DNA from: Aquipluma nitroreducens
GTDB lineage: Bacteria > Bacteroidota > Bacteroidia > Bacteroidales > Prolixibacteraceae
Length of the DNA: 64,000 nt
Reading direction: 5' to 3'
Assembly (NCBI RefSeq): GCF_009689585.1
Contig: NZ_AP018694.1
Location: 496,001-560,000, forward strand
Shown one piece after another: positions 41,873-52,184 of this stretch. The notes under the pieces are model-generated. The model was not told the DNA's origin. It saw only the letters and a list, made by a program, of their open reading frames with translations, and did no database searches. The position numbers and the translations under genes were made by a program. Numbering within the stretch: the stretch's first letter is position 1; each line of letters opens with the position of its first letter.

Positions 41873-42601
41873 TTATTTTTTGATTCTATTAAGCATTAAT
41901 CTTATTATTGCAAGCTGAATCACGACCTCGCTGGCGTCGGTCTGGCATTCGAAGTCTTTCCCAAGTCCTCGGTAACTTTCAAACTAAGCAAATGTTCTTT
42001 CGACAATCTATCTTTTAAGAGTAAAGGTAAATTTACTGTAATGGTTTGATTTTAAATTGATTTAAAGAATCGAGCTGAATGTGGTTTTGGTCTTCTCTAT
42101 GAGTTCTCTACGATAACTATCATCTGCAACGATCTTGACCAGCCTTTCGAACCGACTTTTCAGTAAGGCAATTAAATCGCTTTCGCCTTTGCTGTCATGT
42201 ACACATGCAGCATGTATAATAAAGGCAAGCAGCAAACCCATTGCATTTCAAACTTTATTGCATTTCCCACCTTTGATCATTTTGTTACTTTCAAAACTCA
42301 ATATTCGCCACCTAATCTTATTGTATTAATATAATGAATGTCAATGTATTACAAATGGTAAGGTTCATGTATTTCTGTTTTTTGCGTATTCTGTCGCGAA
42401 GCAGTTCATGAACTTATTCTAAGACGCCGTTTCCTTCCAACTACTGAAATTGTAATAAACTAGTTCTCCGTTGGGAAAACTTCCTTGTATTATTCGCGAT
42501 TGACAGCTTGTTTTAATCAAATAGAAAATGGCATTGAAAATATTCCGCAAATATCTTTTTTCTTGCGGTTGTCGTTCAAAATACCGCATAAAAGCATCCA
42601 T
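41873..42601 (-). pseudogene. Decayed IS5-type transposase
   Basis: Three pieces in order on the minus strand match an IS5-family transposase. They are an N-terminal part at 42419-42601 (RYLRNIFNAIFYLIKTSCQS), an internal part near 42065-42190 (RFERLVKIVADDSYRRELIE), and a C-terminal part near 41873-42010 (DFECQTDASEVVIQLAII, RLMLNRIKK). Frameshifts and an internal deletion separate them. No clear terminal repeats were found. It lies in the 1.3-kb gap between the mannosidase and phosphatase genes. Confidence 0.75.
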
Positions 42602-42989
42602 TGGCTGTCTGAAAGGTTGGTCGAGTGGTGTTTTATTTGTTCTTACAGTTTGGATCCCATTAATATAACGAAATTAATTTGATTAAATATGTTGATAATC
42701 AGTACTTTGTTTATATCTGTTCTAAATCTAAACAGTCCCTTAGTTTTTAATTTATTTTTCAAATTACACCATCTCTAAAAAGCAATCGCTCTTTATGAGG
42801 AATTGGAGCAGCCTTCACTTCGTTGCCAAGTTCAATTATCGCCAGATTATTTTCCCCAAATCAAGTTAGACCGAAAGACATTCTCCATTTTTTCTAATTG
42901 CCTGATAAGATTTTGTCTCGGATTACTTTATCTCCAAAATTCATAATTGTCACACGAACAAAGTATGTAAAAGTCAGATATTTAAATTG
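42602..42989. other. Non-coding spacer after alkaline phosphatase
   Basis: No gene is seen. A+T rich with no clear repeat or terminator. It may hold one end of the decayed IS. Confidence 0.4.
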
Positions 42990-44189
42990 TCAATATTTTA
43001 TACTGAAATTTTGCTTTTCTACCTTCAAGAGTATCATCATTTTTTTTGCAATATCTATATTTTCCATGAATCCAGTAAACAAATCAGCTCCGGGGCCAAA
43101 AGCAAAAATGGGTACAGTAATTCCGGTATGGCTGCCATTTGTAAATATTGCTGACACTTCACCTGTTTTGTAATTACCGTTATTTATCGACATTCCGCCT
43201 GTTTCATGATCAGCAGTTACAATAACTAGGGTTTCGCGATTATATGCGGCAAATTTTAGTGCAACTCCGACCGCTCTGTCGAAGTCCAACGTTTCAAGGA
43301 TAACACCAGGAAGTGAATTCCTATGTCCAAAGAAATCAATCTCGGAACCTTCAACCATTAAAAAAAAGCCCTTCTTACTTTGGGATAATATATTAATAGC
43401 AATTTGGGTTGCAGGTACAAGCATTTCACCACGTTCTGGCATGGGCTTGTTATGTTCCTGAGCAGTAAGTCCAGCCAGTTTTCCTGATTTCACTTTCTGT
43501 ATATCCTCGATAGTGTACAAAACCTGATAACTTTTATCTTTCAATTCTTGGCTTAGATTTCTTCGATCCCTTCGTTCTTCGAAATTTTTAATACCCCCAC
43601 CAATGAAAACATCAATATTTGTTTTTAAAAAATCAAGAGCAATATCTTCATAACTGCCCCTTGAGTCTACATGAGCAATAAAAGAGGCTGGTGTTGCATG
43701 GGTAATTGACGAAGTGGAGATAATGCCTGTTTTTAGTCCTTTATATTCAGCTAGTTCACGAATGTTAATGACAGGTTTTTTATCAGGATCAACTCCAATT
43801 GCTCCATTATAGGTTTTAACACCTGTTGCAAGAGCTGTCCCACCTGCTGCAGAATCTGTGATATAATTATCAGATGAGTAAGTTCTTGAGAACCCAATGT
43901 TTCTAAAATTTTCTAAATAAAGATGACCTCCATTAGCTGTCATAGCAGAATATACCTGAGCAAGCCCCATCCCATCACCAATCATAAGGATAATGTTTTT
44001 AAGTTGCTTAGATTTCTTCGACTGTGAATAATGCTCTACTTCATAAAACAAACCTCCTGGATAAAGTTCTTTTAAATCCTTATTTTTCAAGTCTTTGTAT
44101 TCCTCCTGACCAAAGCTTGCGAAAGCAAAACAACTTATAATTAGAGTACTAAATAATATATAAAGGAGAATTTTAAATTGTTTTTTCAT
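42990..44189 (-). CDS. Exported alkaline phosphatase (PhoA family)
   Basis: I prefer the ATG at 44189, which begins a standard signal peptide (MKKQFKILLYILFSTL); an ATG six codons upstream is possible. Motifs include NIILMIGDGMGLAQVY (metal Asp), TDSAAGGTALATGVKTY with the nucleophile Ser near residue 113, HVDSRGSYEDIA, MVEGSEIDFFGHRN and VTADHETGGMS. This is a complete zinc/magnesium alkaline phosphatase acting in the periplasm. In this locus it likely frees phosphate from sugar phosphates made by the partner enzymes. Confidence 0.94.
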   Translation of the reverse strand: MKKQFKILLYILFSTLIISCFAFASFGQEEYKDLKNKDLKELYPGGLFYEVEHYSQSKKSKQLKNIILMIGDGMGLAQVYSAMTANGGHLYLENFRNIGFSRTYSSDNYITDSAAGGTALATGVKTYNGAIGVDPDKKPVINIRELAEYKGLKTGIISTSSITHATPASFIAHVDSRGSYEDIALDFLKTNIDVFIGGGIKNFEERRDRRNLSQELKDKSYQVLYTIEDIQKVKSGKLAGLTAQEHNKPMPERGEMLVPATQIAINILSQSKKGFFLMVEGSEIDFFGHRNSLPGVILETLDFDRAVGVALKFAAYNRETLVIVTADHETGGMSINNGNYKTGEVSAIFTNGSHTGITVPIFAFGPGADLFTGFMENIDIAKKMMILLKVEKQNFSIKY

Positions 44190-44532
44190 GTTGTTGTTTT
44201 CATGCAATTATTGAAGATTTTGGTGTGGTTGTATCCCAAATACCTGGAGTTGGTTTTTATTAGATCTACTAATAGTATATTTTTCAAAAAAAAGATTATA
44301 TAGTAAATAAAAATAGACTCCAGTGGCAGAAAATACCTAACGAATAAAATTTTTGTAATAGAAATACAAGGTGGCTGAGAATTATTCGCATTTATTCACT
44401 CTCCTTACCTTAAAGCAAAGGCCACCTTGTTAAAACTGATATTTTCTTAATTCAGTACTTTTAAGAATTGTTGATCCTCAGAACTTTAAAGAAAGTCGTT
44501 TAGGTTTGAAACTTTATGCGCTCTCAAAACGG
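44190..44532. other. Spacer with a 10-bp inverted repeat
   Basis: No gene is seen. ACAAGGTGGC at 44366-44375 and GCCACCTTGT at 44421-44430 are exact reverse complements 45 nt apart. This may be an RNA stem between operon genes or the ends of a small relic element. Confidence 0.5.
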
Positions 44533-46605
44533 TTATCTAGATGTTTTTGATATCTTATATTCCGCAATAAATTTTTTAAAACCGGATTTAGTCATAGGTG
44601 TTGATTTCTTAATCGCTTTGGAAACTTCGGGAGAACTTAAAATATCTCCTTGTTCTTGTAAAATAGCAGCAACCTGAATAGCAACAGCAGCATCATAGGA
44701 TGTTAATTTTTCAATCAGATTACTAATATTGCCTTTGGAAACTTCTATCAATTTGCGTGCATACATATAAGCACTTGTATGTTGACCATCTCCATCTCCA
44801 TCAATCCATATAGCACCTGTTGATCCGAAAACTCGTGGAATCCAGCTTGATGAAGTGTTTTGATAGGGTTTTGGAACTGGCCAGAAAGGTTTGTTGCCTC
44901 CAGGCCCTTCAGCGATGGCAACCAGGAACACATCGTATTTTGGACGGGGAATTTTCCATGTTTTGAAGTATTTTATACCAGGACCGCTACCATTAAGGAT
45001 CGCGTCCTCCCTGATCTTTATGCCGTTTGCATATAATACGATCCGATTAGCGGTAGTCCAACCGGGTCCCATTACCCGAACTGAAACCATCAATTCTTTA
45101 GATGTTGATGGTACAAGTTCACCTGGCCCATATTTTGTATCTACCACCATCTCTGTCAACAGACCAAAACTAACCATCACTTTCCCATCCTTAAAGTTTT
45201 TTACTGCTTCCTTTATTTCAATTTTATCCGGATTAGTATCTTTGGTTTTGATGTAAGTACGCCCCTGTCCCACGAGATAGCGGGAAACCGTATGAGAATC
45301 ACTTGCCCCAACGGGTGTTAAGTTGTATCCTCTGTTCATCATCCCAAACCATTCTTCATACAGCCTCATATAGTCAGTCAGTTGAGCGCTTGAGTTGATT
45401 ACTTCCATGGCAATTGCAGGAAATTTCCAATCCCGGAGATCTGTACCAGCACAGCTTATATGGTATTTGGAGTCAAACGGGCGAAAATTATTGTGGTTAT
45501 CAAGGGCATGATTAAGAATAGTGATCTCAGGTTTATCGGATTTCTGAAGGTTATCAGCAACATCATTCCAGCTCTTTACGTGATTATCAGGAACCGGAGT
45601 ATGAATTGTAACAGGGAAGACGTTGAAATGTCCCAAAGGGGTTGTATATTCAAAACCAACGATGGGTGTGTAATATTTCTTCATCCCCAACAAATTGGCG
45701 ATTGAATCTAGATTACTCTTCACATTGTGATCCGTCAAAACCGGAAGTTCAATGCCTTCGCCGGCAATTGTTATTGCCCGCTCCATCAGGGTGGCATCTC
45801 CATCGCCAGCATAATAGTTGGTGTGAATATGTGTATCGGTGGAAATCCAACCTTCAGTGGACACTTCTCTTGAAATTACAAGCTTTTTAGAGAGGATTTC
45901 TCCCGACTTGACAACAATCTTTACTGAATCGACACCGTACTCAAATCCATGGTTAGCATAAATAGTATAAACGCCTGCAGGAAGTCCAAATGTTACTTTC
46001 CCAGTGCCTGTGTAAATACATCCTGTACGTGTTGCTAAATACCGATCAGTCGGAGCAGCCAGCGGTTGAAGTGCACCATCCTTTCCCACAACTGTAATAC
46101 GCGCGGGAACCAAATATCCGTTATCCCCATCTGTTACTGAGATCTCAACCTTCCCTTGTGACAGCAACTGGAGTAAAGGTTGATCAATTAAACTAATATT
46201 ACCAATCCGAATATCATCTATTGTGGTATCTGCCGGTTCAATCAATAGTGAGTTTTGCCCGTTATTCAAGCAATCAGGTGGTACAGCCCAATATGTAATC
46301 ATTGGATTCTCATCAATATTAAGATTACCAAGCTCTTTCCCATTAAGTTGCAATAGCCATTTCTGCTTTACATCTTCTTGTCTTAGGCTAAGTGTCTTTT
46401 GAGTTGGGTTTTGTGTGCATTCAAAAACTATTTTAAGCTCGCGTTGGGGAGCATTTGAAAAGTTAAGCCATTCTGGATGATTTCCAATCCTCAGAGGAAC
46501 CATTTGATTCTCGAGAACAATAGTTTGAGAACCCGCTTGTTTTACAGTAATAAAAAGTAATATAAGACAGATGAGTTTTGTTTTTCTCTGAATGTATAAT
46601 TTCAT
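44533..46605 (-). CDS. CehA/McbA-type metallohydrolase (PHP-like)
   Basis: The 690-residue protein has a signal peptide and a beta-rich N-terminal region to about 145. A carboxypeptidase-regulatory-like domain follows (about 150-245, PARITVVGKDG, GLPAGVYTIYANHG). A PHP-like catalytic domain covers about 250-510, with GWISTDTHIHTNYYAGDGD, ELPVLTDHNVKS, FNVFPVTIHTPV and GASDSHTVSRYLVGQG. His/Asp clusters would bind two or three metals. Relatives cleave phosphoesters or carbamates. The C-terminal 150 residues are unassigned. It lies between SusD and alkaline phosphatase, so a glycan phosphoesterase role is plausible. Confidence 0.82.
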   Translation of the reverse strand: MKLYIQRKTKLICLILLFITVKQAGSQTIVLENQMVPLRIGNHPEWLNFSNAPQRELKIVFECTQNPTQKTLSLRQEDVKQKWLLQLNGKELGNLNIDENPMITYWAVPPDCLNNGQNSLLIEPADTTIDDIRIGNISLIDQPLLQLLSQGKVEISVTDGDNGYLVPARITVVGKDGALQPLAAPTDRYLATRTGCIYTGTGKVTFGLPAGVYTIYANHGFEYGVDSVKIVVKSGEILSKKLVISREVSTEGWISTDTHIHTNYYAGDGDATLMERAITIAGEGIELPVLTDHNVKSNLDSIANLLGMKKYYTPIVGFEYTTPLGHFNVFPVTIHTPVPDNHVKSWNDVADNLQKSDKPEITILNHALDNHNNFRPFDSKYHISCAGTDLRDWKFPAIAMEVINSSAQLTDYMRLYEEWFGMMNRGYNLTPVGASDSHTVSRYLVGQGRTYIKTKDTNPDKIEIKEAVKNFKDGKVMVSFGLLTEMVVDTKYGPGELVPSTSKELMVSVRVMGPGWTTANRIVLYANGIKIREDAILNGSGPGIKYFKTWKIPRPKYDVFLVAIAEGPGGNKPFWPVPKPYQNTSSSWIPRVFGSTGAIWIDGDGDGQHTSAYMYARKLIEVSKGNISNLIEKLTSYDAAVAIQVAAILQEQGDILSSPEVSKAIKKSTPMTKSGFKKFIAEYKISKTSR

Positions 46606-46674
46606 ATTTTATATAATATTAAATGTTAAAATCCAATGGTTAGGTGAAAATATATGTATTGACTTAGCTTAAAG

Positions 46675-47003
46675 ATAATTGATTATGATATAGTGAATTA
46701 TAAATGTCCTGACTTCTGATACTAGGCAATTTATACAATAAATAAATTTGTAAATAATTGATATAAAAGTTGTTAGATGTGATAAAAATTAATTTTACCG
46801 CACTAATCCTTATTTTTCGATATCGATCATCAAAATTGGTTTTAATGACTTGAGAATCGTTTTAAGGAAATTTCAACTCGCTTTTTAAAGTTCATGCAAT
46901 TCTCAAGGACTTAATTTTGAAAACTTTATCAATTTCGAGTATGCTACCGCACTAAATGTCAGAAGTCGGGATAATTGATTATGAAATAGTGAATTATAAA
47001 TGT
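46675..47003. mobile_element. MITE-like insert between 33-bp direct repeats
   Basis: 46675-46707 and 46971-47003 are direct repeats of 33 nt with one mismatch. The 263-bp segment between has imperfect terminal inverted repeats: CCTGACTTCTGATA at the left and CCCGACTTCTGACA read inward from the right. Its interior folds back on itself and holds TACCGCACTAA twice. There is no gene. It looks like a small non-autonomous element or foldback, though a 33-bp target duplication would be unusually long. Confidence 0.55.
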
Positions 47004-47112
47004 TACAGCATCTATTTGTGTCATTTTAGTAAACACATTGTGTCAAATGGGAAGTACATTGGTGTGGAAGGCGAAAATAGAGCTCATCTTTATTTTCCCC
47101 TTCCAGTTTAAT

Positions 47113-48684
47113 TTACCAATTTGGATTCTGTCCTAAAGCAGGATTCAATTCTTTTTCTTTTTGTGGAATCGGCCACAAATAATCCCGCCCTGGCCTGAAA
47201 ACTCGCTCAACTGCTGGCACTTCAATTGTTTTTAGAATACCATTATCGGAATAGGTCATTCCATATATCTTCCCTGGCATAACATTTTCAGCAATTCTCC
47301 AACGACGAATATCAAAATATCTGAACCCTTCAAAGGCTAATTCAACTAACCTTTCCTTTCTTACAATATTTCTCATTTCTGACTGAGATAAAATAGAAAC
47401 AGGGGGCATGTTTACGTCATCACGATGTCTAACTTCATTGATTGCGTCTACAACTGTATTATCTATTTTATTCAATTCTATCTTTGCTTCCGCATAAGTT
47501 AATAATACTTCAGCATAGCGTATAAGAATAATATTTATACCACAGTTAGTAGGCTCTGTGAGATCTTCTGAATTAATATATTTCTTTAAAGTGAACCCTG
47601 TTTTAGTTGATATATAGTCATAATCTACTGCGTCAGCTGTACCACTTTGAGGTTTTGAATTAAATACTTTACCGTCTGGCAATAGTGAACCCAACACATA
47701 TACAGAGTATTTTAAACGTGGATCTCTGTTTGCATAGGGATTTTGTGGATCAAACCCACTTGTTGGATCCTCGATATTTTTCCCATTATTCATTTGGTAG
47801 GCATCAACTAATTTATTGGTAGGCACCAATAAGTTTGAGCTTGCCCTTTGACTGTGGGGAGCCATATTGGCAAACATACTATTGCTATAAATGCTTTTAA
47901 TAAATTGCTTATCTAAAATAACCTCCTTATTATTTTCAGCACCATAACTAAACAATTTTTCATAGCTGGGGTATAGGCTATAAATGTTCATGTCTATTAC
48001 TTGCCTTGCTGCAGTGGCTGCCTCTTCATATTTCCCTATATAAAGCATCACCCTTGCTTTTAACGCCAATGCTGCACCTTTAGTAATTCTGCCTTTTTCA
48101 GTAGGGGTTACTGGTAATAATGTTGCTGATTCAGTAAGTTCTGATCCAACGAAATCCCATATCATACTGACTTGTGTTCGAGTTAAACTTCTACTCTCTT
48201 TCAAGGAAATTTCAGAGGTAATTAAAGGAACATCCCCATACAAAAAAGCAAGTCTGATATACATGTATGCACGTAGTACTTTTACCTCACCTTTTAAACG
48301 GGCTATTAAATCAGGACTTGCAGCATCAATTTTATCAACATTGGAAAAAAAACTATTGGCAGCCCTGATGCCAGCGTAATCATTGGTCCATTCTTGTAGG
48401 ACTTTAGAATTAAGGGCATCGTATTGTCCGCTTTCAATCATCGCTTCATTATTAAAGGTCTGATTACTGTGTCCTATGTCGCTCATACCATCCCAACTAA
48501 AAATATCGATACCTTCAAGGTAGGTATAAATTGCATTTGTTGCTAATTCCGCGTCCTTATCAGTCTTCCAATATAAGTCGACAGCCAAGCGATCGTTAGG
48601 AATGGTTTCCAACAATTCATTCTGACAACTGGAGATTAAGATTACCAGTAAAATCATAGTGGATATTATCTTTAGTAAGTTCAT
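47113..48684 (-). CDS. SusD/RagB-family glycan-binding lipoprotein
   Basis: The 523-residue lipoprotein (lipobox ILISSC, Cys near 20) begins QNELLETIPNDRLAVDLYWK, a SusD N-terminus. The TPR-like part has ITKGAALALKARVMLYIGKY near 200. The C-terminal signatures ILIRYAEVLLTYAEAKIEL, RKERLVELAFEGFRYFDIRRW and GRDYLWPIPQKEKELNPA are typical of this subfamily. It pairs with SusC, 28 nt away, at the outer membrane. Confidence 0.95.
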   Translation of the reverse strand: MNLLKIISTMILLVILISSCQNELLETIPNDRLAVDLYWKTDKDAELATNAIYTYLEGIDIFSWDGMSDIGHSNQTFNNEAMIESGQYDALNSKVLQEWTNDYAGIRAANSFFSNVDKIDAASPDLIARLKGEVKVLRAYMYIRLAFLYGDVPLITSEISLKESRSLTRTQVSMIWDFVGSELTESATLLPVTPTEKGRITKGAALALKARVMLYIGKYEEAATAARQVIDMNIYSLYPSYEKLFSYGAENNKEVILDKQFIKSIYSNSMFANMAPHSQRASSNLLVPTNKLVDAYQMNNGKNIEDPTSGFDPQNPYANRDPRLKYSVYVLGSLLPDGKVFNSKPQSGTADAVDYDYISTKTGFTLKKYINSEDLTEPTNCGINIILIRYAEVLLTYAEAKIELNKIDNTVVDAINEVRHRDDVNMPPVSILSQSEMRNIVRKERLVELAFEGFRYFDIRRWRIAENVMPGKIYGMTYSDNGILKTIEVPAVERVFRPGRDYLWPIPQKEKELNPALGQNPNW

Positions 48685-48712
48685 ATCGTTTTCTTAAGTA
48701 ATGTTTTATTAA

Positions 48713-51700
48713 TCAGAAATTTATATTAATACCTAATGCAGTTGATCCGATTTGAGGATAATAGTTTGCTCGTCCGGGTGGTGTTTCTGGATCTAGGTTC
48801 CACTCATTTAATTTAGAGAAGGTAAGCAGATTAGTTGAGGATACATAAACATTAACCTTCTCAATATGGAATTTTTGCGTTAGAGATGTGGGTAACTGAT
48901 ACATCAACTGAATATTTTTTAAACGCAAATATGTCGCGTTGATCATCATCCTATCTGAAGAATTAAAATTTCGAATATCAGAAGTAATTGGCCTTGGGAA
49001 ACGGGCATTTGTATTTTCCGGAGTCCAATAATTATTAGTATAAATCTTATGGGTAAAGGCATTATTGGCCCCCATTTCAACTAAAGCTCCGGCTATTCGG
49101 GTTTTAACATCTGCAGCTCCTTGAAATAAGAGATTTAAGGAGAAATTACGATATGACAGATTAATGTTACCCCCGAATGTATATTTTGGAAAACTATCTC
49201 CCATATAGGTCATATCATCCGCATTAATCACACCATCATTGTTCCTGTCGACATACTTTACATCTCCGGGCTTTGTTCCACCAACGAGAGTTGGATAATT
49301 TCGTATTTCTTCTTCACTCTGAAATAGCCCATCAGTTTCATACCCCCAGAAAGAATTTATTGCATAACCTTCTGCAGTAATAAAAAGGGGATCAATATTG
49401 GAGCCATTAAGATAAGGACCCGTTTCTGCGAGGCTAATTACTTTGTTGTTGTTTATGTTGATATTTGCATTTGCAATAAATCCTAAGCGCCCCCATTTAT
49501 TCCGTGTTTCCATTGATATTTCCCAACCATTATTGTCTACAACTCCTGCATTCTGAGGTGATGCAGTTAATCCAAAAGTACCAGGTACCGGAAGAAGCAA
49601 TAATATTCCATCAGTTCTCTTCCTATAATAATCGATTATTAGGGAAAACTTGTTGTTTAAGAACTGCGCGTCTAAACCAACATTTGCTTGTGTCGTAGTT
49701 TCCCATGTTAAGTTTGGATCAGCCATTTTTTGCTGTACATAACCTTGTGCCGAATTGCCGCCAAAAGTATAAGTAACCGAGTTCAAAACGGGGAAGTAAC
49801 TATAAAGTTCCACAGCTTGATTACCAGTCTTTCCCCAGGAACCTCGTAATTTCAGCTCATTTACATACTTATCCAAATATTTCCAGAATGTTTCTTTTGA
49901 AAGTCGCCAACCGGCGGAAAAGGAAGGATAAAAACCGTATCTGTGTTTTTCCGCAAAGCGTGATGAACCATCATAGCGACTATTGCCTTCAAAGTAATAT
50001 TTTTCGGCAAAGGAATAATTAATACGACCAAAATAGGAGCGCAGACCCCATTCTGCATCATAGCCTCCATTACTTTTAGTATTGTCATTGGCACCCTGAC
50101 CTAGGGATTGAATGTCGTTATTATAAAACTGTTGTCGATATGCAGAAATATAGTTACTGCTATGTTCAATCTGCGAATATCCAGCTAAAATATTTAAAGT
50201 ATGTTTTCCTATAGTTGTTGAATAATTTAGAAGATTATTGATCGTAAACTCACGTTCCATACTTCTTAGTTCATCGAGGCGATTAGGAGATACTGTCTTT
50301 TTTATAATTGTTGGATTGTAATAATCCCTTACTACATAGCTGTTAGCAAAAGCTTTAGTAGCCGAATTCTCTATTTGCGCTGCGAGTTGAGTGCTAAACT
50401 TCAACCCTTTTAAAATTTCCCAATCACCTTTTACGCTGCCAACAACATAATCATCAATAGTTTTCGAAGTTCCGCCAATCTCTGCATACATGAGTGGATT
50501 ATGTCCCTGAGGACTTAAGCCATACGTTCCGTCAGGATATTTAGGCACAGCCCACAGGCTGGAATGTAACATTCTATTGTAAATATTCTCATATATATTA
50601 TTGTCATTTACCAAAGATGTATAAGATGAACTCCGATAGTTTAAGTCTGTAATAAGGTTTATTTTATTTGATACCTTAAAATCGTTATTTATTCTTACCT
50701 CTTTAATATCAGATCCAGAGTTAGGAACGATTGCATCCTGATTCTCATATCTAAGACTTGCTCGTGTTTTGATGTGCTCACTTCCACCACTTACCGACAA
50801 AGAGTGACTTTGGTGTGGGGCAACACTAAAAACTGTCTGAAACCATGTATTTGGCAATGGATATTTGTAACGGTCTTTTGCATTAACATATTCAGAAATA
50901 TATGCTTCAGTGTATCTTGGTGAAATTCCAGCATTTTTATCTCCAACGTTCATCATATGCATATAATCTTCTAATCCCATATGCTGAGGTATATTAATTG
51001 CCTTTTCTAAGGCATAGAATCCATTATAAGCCACAGACACTTTCCCTGACTTTGCACGCTTTGTAGTAATTAACATAACTCCATTGGCAGCTCTTGATCC
51101 GTATATTGCTGTAGAGGATGCGTCTTTTAGGACAGAAATAGATTCGATATCATTTGGATTTATATCGGATAATCTTTGCTCCAAACCATCTACTATGATG
51201 AGGGGGTTATTATTACCTAAAGTTGTCAATCCTCTCACTCTTATTGTAGTATTGGACTTTCCAGGCGCTCCTCCCAAATCTGTTACTGTCACTCCTGGCA
51301 ATTGTCCCTGTAATGCCTGCTGTAGATTGGAAACTGGCCTTTCTGTCATTGCATCTCCTTTAATTGATCCGACCGAGCCAGTTAGGCTGACTTTTTTCTG
51401 AGTGCCATATCCAATGGCTACTACTTCCTCTATGCCTATAGTCTCTTCTATAAGGGTCATATTAATGGTTGTTTTACCACTCACCATAACCTCTTGAGTC
51501 TTCATGCCGACAAACGAGAACTGTAAAATAGAATTTTCAGGAATATTTGAAAGAGTGTATTTTCCATCCATATCAGTAATAACTCCCGTTGTTGTTCCTT
51601 TCACTACAACAGAAACACCCGGCAACGAACCACCGGAAGAATCAGTGACTTTTCCGGAGATGGATTTGGGCTGCTGGGAAGACTCAGTTCCAATCTTCAA

Positions 51701-52084
51701 ATAAGAATTTTCAGTTGATCCCTTCTCAAGTATCGAAATCTGTCTATTTCTTATCTCATAGAAGTTTCTAGTACCATTGAACAATTGGTCTAAAACAACA
51801 TCAACTGTTTGGTTAGTTACATTAACATCGACTTTTCTGTCAACATCAACTGATTTTTCACTGTACAGGAAAATAAACTCACTGGAGTCCTCAATTTTTT
51901 GAAGAACTTCCCGAACTGTTGCGCTACGAAAAGAGATGTTAAATTTGGTTTGTTGCGAATAGCTATTCGCAGCTAGCGTCGTAATTGCAGAAACCAGGAT
52001 GAAAAAACTCAGTAGTTTCATTTTTAAGAGAAATTTTGGCATACAACCCCTACACAGGTTCTGCCTGATTCGTTTTTTTTTCAT
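48713..52084 (-). CDS. SusC-family TonB-dependent transporter with STN domain
   Basis: I choose the ATG at 52084 (1123 residues) because the longer frame to 52177 would nearly touch fecR and place a hairpin inside the coding region. The order is signal segment, STN domain (VREVLQKIEDSSEFIFLYS near 45), regulatory-like domain (ISGKVTDSSGGSLPGVSVVV near 145), plug (RPVSNLQQALQGQLPGVTV, IRVRGLTTLGNNNPLIIVDG), and barrel to the end (WNLDPETPPGRANYYPQIGS). The regulatory-like domain is almost identical to that of the first SusC, showing common descent, while the barrel has diverged. Confidence 0.94.
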   Translation of the reverse strand: MKKKRIRQNLCRGCMPKFLLKMKLLSFFILVSAITTLAANSYSQQTKFNISFRSATVREVLQKIEDSSEFIFLYSEKSVDVDRKVDVNVTNQTVDVVLDQLFNGTRNFYEIRNRQISILEKGSTENSYLKIGTESSQQPKSISGKVTDSSGGSLPGVSVVVKGTTTGVITDMDGKYTLSNIPENSILQFSFVGMKTQEVMVSGKTTINMTLIEETIGIEEVVAIGYGTQKKVSLTGSVGSIKGDAMTERPVSNLQQALQGQLPGVTVTDLGGAPGKSNTTIRVRGLTTLGNNNPLIIVDGLEQRLSDINPNDIESISVLKDASSTAIYGSRAANGVMLITTKRAKSGKVSVAYNGFYALEKAINIPQHMGLEDYMHMMNVGDKNAGISPRYTEAYISEYVNAKDRYKYPLPNTWFQTVFSVAPHQSHSLSVSGGSEHIKTRASLRYENQDAIVPNSGSDIKEVRINNDFKVSNKINLITDLNYRSSSYTSLVNDNNIYENIYNRMLHSSLWAVPKYPDGTYGLSPQGHNPLMYAEIGGTSKTIDDYVVGSVKGDWEILKGLKFSTQLAAQIENSATKAFANSYVVRDYYNPTIIKKTVSPNRLDELRSMEREFTINNLLNYSTTIGKHTLNILAGYSQIEHSSNYISAYRQQFYNNDIQSLGQGANDNTKSNGGYDAEWGLRSYFGRINYSFAEKYYFEGNSRYDGSSRFAEKHRYGFYPSFSAGWRLSKETFWKYLDKYVNELKLRGSWGKTGNQAVELYSYFPVLNSVTYTFGGNSAQGYVQQKMADPNLTWETTTQANVGLDAQFLNNKFSLIIDYYRKRTDGILLLLPVPGTFGLTASPQNAGVVDNNGWEISMETRNKWGRLGFIANANININNNKVISLAETGPYLNGSNIDPLFITAEGYAINSFWGYETDGLFQSEEEIRNYPTLVGGTKPGDVKYVDRNNDGVINADDMTYMGDSFPKYTFGGNINLSYRNFSLNLLFQGAADVKTRIAGALVEMGANNAFTHKIYTNNYWTPENTNARFPRPITSDIRNFNSSDRMMINATYLRLKNIQLMYQLPTSLTQKFHIEKVNVYVSSTNLLTFSKLNEWNLDPETPPGRANYYPQIGSTALGININF

Positions 52085-52129
52085 AACTTTAAAAGGTTTA
52101 TTAATTAAAAACTGTATTTGATAAACTTT

Positions 52130-52162
52130 GAAAACCGGCGGAGGCCTAATTCCCCGGTTTTC
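52130..52162. repeat. Hairpin upstream of the second susC
   Basis: GAAAACCGG (52130-52138) and CCGGTTTTC (52154-52162) are exact reverse complements 46 nt upstream of the susC start. It occupies the same position as the 36120 hairpin before the first susC. A pyrimidine-rich run follows on the plus strand. Confidence 0.6.
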
Positions 52163-52184
52163 TCCTTCTTTAATCATCAGATCA

